Under the pieces are notes generated by a model. The model ran no database searches and was not told the DNA's origin. It worked only from the letters and a program-made list of their open reading frames with translations. A stretch of DNA of 64,000 nucleotides, taken from positions 2,877 to 66,876 of the forward strand of contig RWJK01001124.1 of assembly GCA_004335835.1 (NCBI GenBank). The letters run 5' to 3'. This DNA is from Scenedesmus sp. ARA3. Taxonomy: Eukaryota > Chlorophyta > Chlorophyceae > Sphaeropleales > Scenedesmaceae. A program made the translations under genes and the position numbers. Shown here piece after piece: positions 23,761-34,181 of this stretch; within the stretch, counting starts at the first letter, position 1; each line of letters opens with the position of its first letter.

Positions 23761-24865
23761 CCAGCCAATCAAGACGTTGCTAGGTTCGGTAAGCGACCGC
23801 AGGCCCTTCGGGAGCTGTAATGAGCGTTAAGGCCACAACAAAATCAATAAATAGACTAAACAAACTCCTGGACTTGATGAGAGATGCACCGGCAACAAAG
23901 CGAGACAGCCACGGACTGTAGGAGCAGCCCAGTAGATTTTGGACATGCCGGTCTGTGTACGTTGGTTCAGTCACTGATCACTTGCCTACTTAGTTGAAAT
24001 CACACATACACTGGTGTAGCAAAAATGCTGGTTGTCTGGTACGCAACGGCGAATAGAAAAGCCTGTCAGTACATGTGCTCCCTGCGCAACGGCACAACCC
24101 TGAGCCAAGAACTGTTCAAATCCGACAGTGGCGCTCGCTGCTGCACCAAAAGAGTCATAGGTGTGCTCATCAAGATATTGATTGGCTTCTCGGGTGTTGG
24201 CTGACCAGTAAATTTGGGTTGATACTCACGCTCCGTCGACACCCCGCAATTACCACCCCGATAGCGAGCCTAGTTCAAGCCTAGCGAGCTGCCGTACACT
24301 CTGAAGAAACATGTAAGTCACGCTACGCAGCTGCAGAGCAGCATTCATCGCTGCCTGCACGTCTCACCCATCTGGCTGTAGCGCTACAGCTAGCAATTAA
24401 TTGCTTTTTGCAAAAAGCTCAAAGCTGCTGCAACGTGGCTGCCACTCACGTGTGCGTGTGGCATACTCAACCCCCATTAATCAAAGTGACCAGTAGTACC
24501 TATGCCTGTTCGCACGAAAATAACACAAGGTGTGAGTGGTGCGCACATCCACATTCTACCTGCTCTCAGCCAGAGCTGCGAGATAACCTAGAGGGCCTTG
24601 CAAAAAGTGAATGCGGAACGCAAAGTCATCACATGCTGCACACAAATGTAGCAGAACCCCAGGCAGCGCAGGGCGCTGAGCGCAGCAGAAACGTCATTTT
24701 GACATGCTGCTGCACAGTGCTGCAGTACCAGCAGTACAGTACCATGCATAGTACTGCAGTAGGCGCATGTCAGCTGCAAGTTGGATGGCCAGGCACCCTC
24801 ACCCAGTAAAATAGCAGGCGCACTCTACATGATTCAAATTCACCGCCGTTATCAAACCTCGCAAA
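23761..24865. other. Upstream region of the bZIP gene
   Basis: It should hold the bZIP promoter and, at the far end, the 3' UTR of the 562-aa protein gene. It is less CAG-rich than the genes. I see no gene or tRNA in it. Confidence 0.5.
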
Positions 24866-24995
24866 TGTCAACAGGCAGTACACGGCGCGCTGTTCCTCTG
24901 ACGCGGCACTGCTGTGCCGTACGCGCTCGGCACTGCTGTGCCGTGCACGCTCAGCCGCGTCAGAGGAACAGCGCGCCGTGTACTGCCTGTTGACA
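24866..24995. repeat. Perfect 42-bp inverted repeat with a 46-bp spacer
   Basis: Arm 24866-24907 (starting TGTCAACAGGCAGTACACGG) is exactly the reverse complement of arm 24954-24995. The spacer 24908-24953 contains two near-identical ~23-bp units, each with a GGCACTGCTGTGCC hairpin. Such a perfect foldback could be a MITE-like element, a small-RNA hairpin, or a recent palindromic rearrangement. It lies about 100 bp past the stop of the next minus-strand gene. Confidence 0.95.
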
Positions 24996-25091
24996 CTGAG
25001 TCGTGGCACCGGGGACGTTTTCAACACCCAGCACGAGTAACCCCAAAATCACGCGGCTGCTGTCAGTCAGTGCCCATCCTTCTAACCCCAC

Positions 25092-27492
25092 TCAGTGAAC
25101 ACCCGCTGCCTCTGCAAGCACCTGCTGCAGCCGCTGCGCAGCAGTCCTGCCCCGCAGCTGCGACACCCACGCTGCATGCAGCTGCTCCGGAGTCTGCAGC
25201 TGCTGCAGCAGCACCTCCCCTCGCATCTCACCCGCAGCCAGCAGCTGCGCTGCTCTGTCCGCATTTGCTGCAAGCAGCGCATCATACACCTCTAAAGTGG
25301 CCGAGCAGCAGTAGGATGCTTGCCTCTGGCTGGGCTGCAGAAGCTGACTCACACGCTGTGCAAGCAGCGCATCTGCCTGCCACCAAGGTGCTGCTGGCGC
25401 ATTGCGCGCTGCTGCTGCAGCGGCAGCAGCGGCCCGGGCTGCCGCGCATTCGGCTGCAACTGCCGCTGTAACACTGCCAGCTTGCTCCTTCTCCTGCTGC
25501 GACGACATATGTAGTCCGCCCTGCTGTTCCTCAACTTGTGTGCTGCAAGCAGCATCACCAACATCACCCACTGCTTCATACATCTCACCGACATACCCAT
25601 CTTCAGGGTAGCGCACACTACAGCTGGCATCCCACCCACTCTCAGCGCTGCTGCAGCAGCTGCCTTCCAACCTGCTGCATCCTGCATGCCCCCTGCCGCA
25701 GCTGCCAGCTGCTGCAGGGCTCCAATCAACATCATCATCCTGCAAGCTCCTGCTGCTGCGCAAATTGGCTGATCTGTCTGGGTACTTGGCGCCTTCAGTG
25801 GGGTGAAACTCAGCTAGCCAGGCCTGCTGCGCCGCTTGCTGCTTCTCCCGCTCTATCTTGAGCACCTGCACCGGGGTGTGTGAGAACCAGCTGCTGCGGT
25901 CCTGCTTGGCAGCAGCACGGTCCAGCAGGGCTTGCAGCTCAGCCGATGCTTCACCTGCATGTTTGGAACAGCGGGTTGCAAGTGCGCCAGCAACAGCAAG
26001 AGGTTCGTCAATGCCAGCGCGCTGCTGCAGTGCTTGAGCAAGCGGCAACATGAGTACACACATCCTTTGCTGGCAGCCAGATGCTTGCTGCTGGCAAACA
26101 AAACTGCTGTCTGCGCGTGTGAGCTTGTTGTCAAGCTACAGCTACAAGGCTCACCTGAGAGCGGCCGCTGCTTCCGTGCCTCCCAGCGCTGCTGCTTGGG
26201 CTGCAGCAGGCGGCCGCCAGCAACTGGGCTCCTGCTGGAGCCAGCAGCAGCACTGCCGCGGCCAAGCTGATGTGGCATAGCAGCTCGGCTGGCGGTTGCT
26301 GGTTGCTGCGAGTGTGAGTTGCGCCCGGCTGCAGGCGCACTGCACGGGCGTGGCTTCAGCACCTGCAGGCAGAGGAGAACAGGATGGGAGACGCAGCACA
26401 ACTGGTGATGTTGAGGCTCTCCGTGAAGAGCAGATCAATATGCTGCGTACGCATCACAAAACCATGGACATTGACCAATTACCAATTACCAATTACCAAA
26501 GTAGGGCCGCAGGCCCACCCACTAAGGAGCCAGACAAGGCTCATGGGGTCCAGAAAGCACTGAGATGACATAGTCATTGACATTGACATAGTCATCATGC
26601 GTCAATGCACCTGCTGCTTCTCCAGCTATCCCACCTGCTGCACATGTCCTGCAGCAACAGAGTCATGTTGCGGCAGTTGTACCTGCTGCTTCTGCTGCTG
26701 CTGCTATCTACTTTAGAGCCAGCTCACCTGCTGCATGTGTCCTGCAGTGAAGTCAGTGCCATCATGCAGCCACAGGCTGTGCTGCAGCACCCGGCTGCGG
26801 CAGTAGGTGGTGGGCATGATGCCACCACACCCTGCACCGCCTGCTGCTGCATCTGGCTGTGTCCTGCAAGCTGAGTGCTGTGTCCTGCAAGCTGTAGCAG
26901 CTGCTGGTGTTGTTGTTTGGCTGCTGGTGTGCAGCACATGGTCCCATGTGCCCGATTTCAGGGTGACTCTGTCAGCCAATGCTGCTGCCTCAGCAAGGCC
27001 TGCCTGTGCAGCAGCATTGACATGCTCTGGGCTGAGGCTCAAAGAGGTTTGGCTGCTGCTGCTGCTGCTGGTGCTGTTGCTGCTGTGGTGAGCGCCAGGG
27101 GAGACAGCTGCTGGGGCTGCTATGGGCTGCAGGCTGGAGAGGTGCCTGTTGTATGAGGCATTGCTGTGGCGCCCTTCAACCCTGTACGCAAAGTTTGAGC
27201 GATACGAATTGCGTGAGGTGACATTGGCTGACAGCAACATCTCAAACGCAGGTGCTGTGCATGATGGTATGCCAGGCTGGCAATGCCTGGTGCTGTCAGC
27301 AGCTGCTGTTCACAACAGCTGGCACCATGCAGCAAGCACAACGAATACATAAAGAACATGAAACTCAGTGACTAGCAGCAGGCCATGCTTTTGTCGCTCA
27401 CCTGAAGCCTCCGCCAACTCTATCGGCTGCTGCGAAAGCAGGGAAGTGCCGAGCAGGTAGCGACGTGGCAGTGCTGCTGTAGTATAGCTCAT
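25092..27492 (-). CDS. Unrecognised 562-aa protein
   Basis: Four exons: 27402-27492, 26728-27254, 26155-26362, 25092-25954; 1689 nt with matching phases. The N-terminus reads MSYTTAALPRRYLLGTSLLS, then SANVTSRNSYRSNFAYRVEG, the most conserved-looking part. The middle is Ser/Thr/Ala-rich. After PKQQRWEARKQRPLS comes SSWFSHTPVQVLKIEREKQQ and WLAEFHPTEGAKYPDRSANL. The C-terminal ~180 residues are helical and Ala/Gln-rich (LEVYDALLAANADRAAQLLA). I see no signal peptide or membrane segment and no domain I can name. It is probably soluble and may be a scaffold or regulatory protein, which is speculation. Splice phases make the model credible. Confidence 0.75.
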
Positions 27493-27955
27493 CAGAACTC
27501 ATAGTTTTCTGCTTAGATGTCAACGATGAATTCGAGTGGCCAGGTAGATGCGGCTAGTATGAAAGCTGGTGGGCGTTCCGCAGCTTCCCGCCAAAACATT
27601 ACGCGTTGCAGCAATCACGAGGCGTGGCTGTACACTTTGAAGATTTTACAAGGAGGGACATGGATTGTGCTCTGTTATATAAAAATTATCCCACCTTGTG
27701 TCACTCGGTGCTATTGTCATCCGGAAGCCCCGAAGCCATAAACCTCTCGGCACAGCACCAACGCCAGCGACAGCAGGATGAAAAACGCTCTGTGACAAAT
27801 TTTAAACCATACTTGACATTTTTGTGCGTGCCAAAAGAAGCCAACCAGGTAGCTGCAGCGGCTGCTGGTAGCTGCCAGTGCTGCCCTCAGCCACTCCAGC
27901 TGACTGCCGCTGCATGCCTTCATCTTGCATGGCCGGCGTTGTCCATTACCACCTG
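27493..27955. other. Short intergenic: promoter of the 562-aa gene, 3' end of PP2C
   Basis: Two minus-strand genes follow each other here, 463 bp apart. The stretch is relatively AT-rich. No feature beyond the expected promoter and 3' UTR is visible. Confidence 0.5.
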
Positions 27956-30900
27956 CTACGCAGATGCAACATCATGCCGCTGAAACAGCACCAGCAACAC
28001 AGTGCAGTTGTCCTTGCAGCGCCGCTCTATGACTGCCTCATTTACGAGCCTGTTTGTGATGGCTTTCTCATCCCTGCCTGCCTGCAGCTGCTGCTGCACC
28101 AGCTCCACAGTAGCCTGCGGGTCCATCACCTGCGCAGCAGCCAACACAAAACACCACCTTTTGAAGCAGTAGAAGTCACACAAAATCACCAAAACCAAGA
28201 GTCATCGCCAACATTGCAGGGCACAAGACCCGCAGGTCCAGCAGTGGCATACGTTTACCAGCTGTGCACATGCTGTGCATGGGGGGCTGTGCTGTGCTGT
28301 GGGGCTCTTTACATCACATCGCAGTATGCTGTCAGACATAATCTAACCCCAAGCACCAGCTCACCCCCCAGAAGCCGTCACAGCCGCACAGCATGAAGCA
28401 GTCCCTGCTGCTGATGCTGAAGGCCGTCACGTCTGGCACAGCAGAGGAGCCAAACGGCTTGAATTGCGCATCGCCAAATGCACGCGACACCTGCATGCAA
28501 CGGCATAGTGACGGCTTCAGCAGAGGCGCAGTTTTTGCTGCTTCAATGGGGCGCTGCATTGCCGGTGCAAGCTGCTGCAGCAGTGCAGACTTATCAAGAA
28601 CGCCTGTAGGAGGTATTGCTGAACCAGGTGGCATGGCAAGCACATCTTGCAACCGCATGCACCTGCTGCTGTTGCATGTGTGCCAGCTGTTCTCAGCAGC
28701 ATTCAAGTGTTTGTCTTCAGCTCCAAATGCGTGTGCACCTGTACCCTGCCGTTGAGCCTGCCGCCTGCTGACACGTGGCCTCCGGCTTTCTGGATACGGG
28801 CTCGCTCGCCTGCAGCACACCACCAACCGGCATCAATCCAGCTCACACATGTGCGCACACCACAGCCAAACCAGCATATGCTATACGCTGTGCTTAACGC
28901 TCTTGCTGATGAACCATACAGCAGGGTCATCGCCAATAATTCTGCGCACACACTTGTTGTATGCACGCTAAAACCTTTATGTGCATGAACTCGTGCACGC
29001 AACGTGCGCTGCTGTTATTTTGCATTTTCAAGTGCAGCAGCCAACACAGCAGCAGCCGCACCTGGGTAGATGGCTAGGTGGTCTTTGGTGAGCACAAGCG
29101 CCCGCAAGCTGCTGCTGCTGCTGCTGCCGGCCTGCACGGGAGCAGACATGACACGGCAGATATCAACGTGTTGCGGATGGGTGTGTCTACAGCGCAAGGA
29201 GTTGCTACAGCATACGGTCTCTCAGTAACAGTAGACTGCAACAAGAAACACGCGTCTTGTCATGATGCAACACCGAAGGTTTTGTGGCATTCAAGTGATT
29301 GCTGGTGCTGACTGCAGGCGATCCATTGTCCTGGGTAACTTGCAGACACAGGGCAACTGAGTTGTCTGGCGGCTGCAACCAAAAACTGATCTCAGATGTT
29401 CAGGGATGCCTTCTGGTGCATGTATGCTGCCGTACCTTCTCTGCTGTGCGTGCCAGAACACACTTTGCATCGCCAACGTTGGCCACCAGTGCTGTGTCCT
29501 GCCCCACCACCCACACGGCAACTGCTGTGGCACCATCCTGCCAGTTTTGTTGTTGACATTCGTTAAGAAACTGCTCATCTACTGATGTGAAGCCCTGCAA
29601 AGCACCACCACAGAGGTGAGGCAGCAAGGCAACAAGGAAAGGAGGGTTCAGGTGCCAGACTGTGGATGACAGAAGACCTGGATTCTCGAGCGCGTGGTCA
29701 ACTAATACCACGCCGCAGCCATACCTTAATGTAGTTTAATCTGATTGGTATCCATCGACAGTTCACAGCGCCAAGCCCACGCACAACCATGGCATTCACC
29801 ATGTCCAGTGCGCCACGCACTTCGCCTGCGTGCACGGGCGGTTACCGGCAATCAGCAGCCTTGTCACTCGCTATTCAACCTCCGCGCACGATTTGCTCGC
29901 CAATGGTGCGGTGTCCACAGCATGGCAGCAGCAGACACAGCAGTAGCTGGCAGCAGCAGCAAAGGTGAGGTCACCCACTAATTCGACTCGAGCAGACATG
30001 CTGTTGTCATAGAAATTTGGTCGAAAGCAATTAAAATTCTATATATTCAACGTTTGCAGGTTGCAAGCCACTCTAGTGGCTGAGGTAGCACAGCTGGGAG
30101 AGCAGGTAGCAGAGGGTCTGGGTGTGCTGGGCATCGGCGCTGCTGGCCTGTTTGTTGCACTTTGGAACACTGAGAAAAGCGCAAAGGCGGGAGTGGAGCA
30201 GGACCTGCAGCAAAGCAAGGTGAGATCCTGCAGGCAATTGCCTCAGGAGGCGCTGTCATGTTTGCTCAAAACGGCTTGCACAGCAGATAACCTGGCCATA
30301 GTGAGGCACGACGACAGACATTGAGTGTGCCGGGTGCCTGCAACTACATGCAGGGAACACATGGTTCACATTGCACTTTTCTTCAACCACATCCAACTTG
30401 CTTCGAGTGTGGTGCTTTAGTTGATGTGTGATGATGTGATCTGCCTTGCAGGAGCAAGTAGCGGCCCTGCAGCAGGAGCTGCAGCAGGCGCAGCAGCAGC
30501 TGCAGGAGGAGCGACAGGTTTGATGCGTGGCGCTTGCAGGGATAGCACACAGCAACATCCCATAATGTCAGTGTGTAGCTTTCAGCTCCTCTGCAGTAGG
30601 TCATAGCAGCATTTCAGCAGCACAGCTGGAGTTAGGCAGTGTTGATGAGCTGCAGCATATTCTGCAGCTGATGCTGTGGTTGCTTGCAGCAGTCAGATCC
30701 ATGCAGCACACATGGGTGTCCGCAAAGCAAAAGGTGTCGTAAACCCCATCTTCCACGCGACTACCTGCCTGCATGCAATTGCTTGTATATTCTTTCTGTC
30801 AACAAGTACAACTACAACTTTAACATGCTATGTTTTCTCCGTGTTTGTCAGGCGCGCAAGGAGGCTGAGTCGTGGCGGCCGCGGCTGGATGCTGCTCAGA

Positions 30901-32572
30901 AGGAGCTCTTCAAGCTGGAGCGGGGCCTGGAGATGAAGGTGCGGCTGATCAAACATACTTGTTGGGATGCTTTGTTGGTTACGTTAACGCCATGATGTTT
31001 GTGCCTGCTACTGTGTTGATATACTGCTGGTGCCCGCTGGTTTATCACAGCTGTTCCAGCTGAGCGGGGCCTGGAGATGAAGGTGCGGCTGGCTGCAACA
31101 AAGCGTCAGACAAATGAGTTTCCTGTTTTGTATGTCTTGAACTTCAAGGTTCTGGTGTAATGCTACTGAGAAGGAGCTCTTCAAGCTGGAGCGGGGCCTG
31201 GAGATGAAGGTGCGGCAGCTTCTGCTTGTTGTTACGCTTGTGAATCTACCATCGAACAGTGTTAATCACTTGTCGTTGGATCATTGTGACCATGAAAGGA
31301 GCTGTTCAGCTGGAGCGGGGCCTGGAGATGAAGGCGCCGCTCACCAAAGATGCTTAATGTATAGCGTCGGTTGATGAATCGTGTTGATGCTTGTAGTGCG
31401 CGTGCTGTTGTTCAATGCAGCTGTCTAATGTCTCATCGCTTGGCAACACTGTGCTGCTGCTGCTGCTGCTGCTGCTGCCCCCTGCAGGATGCTCAGCTGG
31501 CAACGTTCATGACGACCGCTCACCGCCAGATCAAGTCGCTGGAGGACACCGTCAAGGAGCTGCAGAAGTTTTGAAGTGTGTTACATGTGGTTGCAGAAGG
31601 TCTTTCTGAGGGCGCAGGGTTGTTATGAGAATGCAGCAGTTTGCAGTTGTTGCCAGATCAAGTCGCTGGAGGACACGGTCAACGAGCTGCAGTAAAGTTC
31701 TGAAGTTTGAAGTGCAAACGCAGACGTGTGAGAGCGCCGAGAGGTTCTGAGAGGTTGCAGCGGTCTGAAGGAGCTGCGTTCTGAGCGGGAAACTTGAACG
31801 CAGAAGATTGAGTGCCCTGACAGGCTCTGAGGATGCAGCAGTTTGGAGTGGGGCTCAAGTGGCTAGAGGACATGGTGAAGGAGCCGCATAAGTCTTGAAG
31901 TGACGACGTGGAGTGTTTCATGTGAATGCAGAAGTTCCAAGGGCACAAAGGGGTTTTGAGGTTGCAGAAGTTTGGAGCTGTCACATGGTGTACAGTCAAT
32001 CATCAGAAGAAGAGCACGCAGGGACTGCGAGGTTGCATCTCTAGATGCACAGCTAGCTGGAGTGTTTGCACATCATGCGTTGCAGCCATGCACATGGCGA
32101 CGTGCACCATCCTTGATAAGTGATGACGCAGTGTCGTTGCTATGGTTTGGCTCTTATTATGATGATGACTTAAAGGACGCTGCAGTGTCAGGTGCTCACG
32201 GCAGATCTGCATTCTAGTATGTAACATCATGTACATGCTGACCCAAGCGTTCAAGCAGAAAAACAGCTCGCTTTGGAACAACTGGGTTTACCCTTACTTG
32301 AACAGTGCATTGTCCCGACAGGACAGAACGCCGGAAACAGTCAAACACCTATCAAAGCAGCAGCACAGCGCAACAGATCGTGCTTCGGGCAGCGCTCTCC
32401 CTGTCCCAATGTACCCAACCACAAAGTCATAAAAACACAATCACACTTATCCCAAAAGTAACACTGTGTTATTTGGCGATTGCGCTCACCTTGATGATGG
32501 CTTGCTTGGCTGCTTTGACGTCCAACTGCCACGGCTGCTGCTGCTGCTCCTGCGGCTGCTGCTGCTCCTGCG

Positions 32573-32605
<33 letters not shown>

Positions 32606-33639
32606 TATTGCTGTTAGGTGCTGTAGCGCTGCTGCTTCCAGCAGTGCCCTGCAGCCACAGCAGAACCCGCCAGCACAGCATGAACGCACACCAACACGCA
32701 GTGCATGCCAAGTGAAAAGCAGTTGGTTCAATTTAAGCCACATGCGGCTATCCCCTGCGTCTTTGCCTGATGCCCAGCAAATCACCTGCTTAAGTGTCAG
32801 CAGTCCCGCGGCCAGCACTGCCTCGTGCAGCCGCTGCGCCACAAACTGCGCGCAGCTGGCGCCGCCGTGGCCGTCATACACGGCAAAGTGGGACACAGCG
32901 GGCCTGCAGGGCAGCAAAATGGGACGCGCTAGGCCATCCTACAAGTCAAAATGGGACACACCGGGCTTGCAATGAAGCAATGGCAGGTGCGAGAGTTTGC
33001 AGGAAGCATGTCTGCAGCATCAAACACAATAAGCAACGCCGTATGCAGCCGCCATAGACGAAAAGGCCGTCATACACGGCAAAGTGGGACACAGCAGGCA
33101 TGCGGGGAGTAAATGCAGCTGCACACAGTGAGGATCACGCACACTAGTGTAGGTGCACCTGCTGTTTGTGAATGAGCTGCCATTGCTCATGTCGGTGATG
33201 GGATTGGCAGTGTGCAGCACGGCATGCTGCACGCAGCTGTGCGATGCTGATGTCAGACAAAGCCCGCCAGCAGCAACATACCTGTTGTTGTCTGTTGCAT
33301 CTGCTGCTGCAGTGCCATGATCCAGCAAGCAGACATGCACATCTTCCATGGTGGTGCGGGTGCCCTTGTCAGCCGACACTGCACACTTGAGCTGCAGCCT
33401 GCCATTGCAGGGCCCCGTGGCTTCTGCAAGTAAACATACATATATATTTGTTAATCACGGAGTATCGTGCTTGCGTACTGCTGCAATCGATTTAAATGGC
33501 ATGAGCACAAGCGTTGACGGCAAGGCAGTTTGCTGTGCAAGCACCCACCTGCAGTCCTGCTGGCTTTGCTGGCGGGTGCCACTGCTGCTGCGTCTGCATG
33601 CTCAGCAGCACGCTTGCCGCTGCTAGAGCTTCGCTCCAT
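27956..33639 (-). CDS. PP2C-type protein serine/threonine phosphatase
   Basis: Nine exons: 33549-33639, 33282-33420, 32786-32903, 32490-32648, 29436-29594, 29062-29131, 28739-28809, 28365-28490, 27956-28129; 1107 nt, 368 aa, all phases agree. PP2C motifs occur in order: SADKGTRTTMEDVHV, HFAVYDGHGGASC (metal-binding Asp and Gly), a Gln-rich insert, GFTSVDEQFLNE, DGATAVAVWVV, LVANVGDAKCVLAR, LVLTKDHLAIYPGERARIQK, VSRAFGDAQFKPFG, FMLCGCDGFWGV and CKDNCTVLLV. The enzyme removes phosphate from Ser/Thr with two Mn/Mg ions. The N-terminal ~30 residues are basic and Ser/Ala-rich (MERSSSSGKRAAEHADAAAV), possibly nuclear rather than plastid. The 2895-bp intron between exons 4 and 5 contains a separate plus-strand gene. 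Splitting it into two genes would cut the PP2C fold between DGHGG and DGATAV. Confidence 0.93.
29789..31574 (+). CDS. Nested gene: small plastid-type membrane-anchored coiled-coil protein
   Basis: Five exons inside the largest PP2C intron, on the other strand: 29789-29964, 30060-30219, 30452-30517, 30852-30938, 31488-31574; 576 nt, 191 aa, phases agree. The N-terminal ~58 residues (MAFTMSSAPRTSPACTGG onward, Ser/Arg/Gln-rich) resemble a chloroplast transit peptide. A hydrophobic helix follows (LGVLGIGAAGLFVALW), then a long charged coiled coil: EQVAALQQELQQAQQQLQEE, ARKEAESWRPRLDAAQKELF, KLERGLEMK, TAHRQIKSLEDTVKELQKF and stop. I know no named family with this arrangement. It may be a thylakoid or envelope tether, which is inference. 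Splice sites are canonical and exons 3 to 5 are each whole codons. Confidence 0.8.
31055..31345 (+). repeat. Copies of nested-gene exon 4 end
   Basis: The exon 4 end (GAGCGGGGCCTGGAGATGAA, encoding LERGLEMK) recurs around 31063-31086, 31175-31215 and 31308-31336, each followed by GGTGCGG or a near match. All lie downstream of the real exon, in the same intron. Confidence 0.85.
31575..32489. other. Remainder of PP2C intron 4, with exon remnants of the nested gene
   Basis: Past the nested stop, the end of its last exon recurs around 31652-31695 (QIKSLEDTVNELQ, then TAA) and more decayed forms near 31855-31890. The rest to 32489 is non-coding as far as I can see. Confidence 0.6.
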
Positions 33640-34181
33640 CGCTACAAAACAGGTTTATTAAGAAATCAACAGGCTATAGGTCGTGCTCAAGTTGACAGCG
33701 AGAGAATGGGTGTGGCAGTAGCACAGGTGGCAGCAGTAGTGTCGTGATCGTTGCTGATGGCCGCAGCGTAAGGGGTCCGAGGTGTTTTCACAACTTGTCT
33801 TATATACATAATTTTTAGCATAAAGGCTAGGAGAAACTGTACGGGTTTCACACAAGGAACGGCATTGTATTGCCCGGGAAACCACAGCACAACATAACAG
33901 AGGTGTTCAGGGATCCACTCTTGATAACAACATCCTGCACGTATGCTTAACAATGTATGCGTTGCTGCCGCAGGTAGTGTGCCTTGAAGATTGAGAAGAG
34001 CACTGGCTGCAGCACAAGCACACCGCTGCAAGGACCCTTTCGATCAGACATTGAACCGATTAATATCACGCACATACAGACTGCAAATCATCCCACATAG
34101 CAGTACCCACGCTGCCACGGCAGCAGCTGCTGGCCTGGCATAGAGCAGCAGCTGCAGCTGCACAGCAGCAACAGTAGCAAG
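33640..34181. promoter_or_regulatory. Divergent promoter region, PP2C and PQQL-like protease
   Basis: 542 bp between the two start codons. An AT-rich patch, CTTATATACATAATTTTTAG, lies near 33799-33820. A CAG-rich stretch lies at about 34120-34175 just before the protease start. Promoter use is inferred from gene orientation. Confidence 0.55.

Noticed and set aside
28000..33640. Two separate genes instead of one PP2C
   Set aside because: The exons on each side of the 2.9-kb intron are both phase 0 and together rebuild one complete PP2C domain in order.
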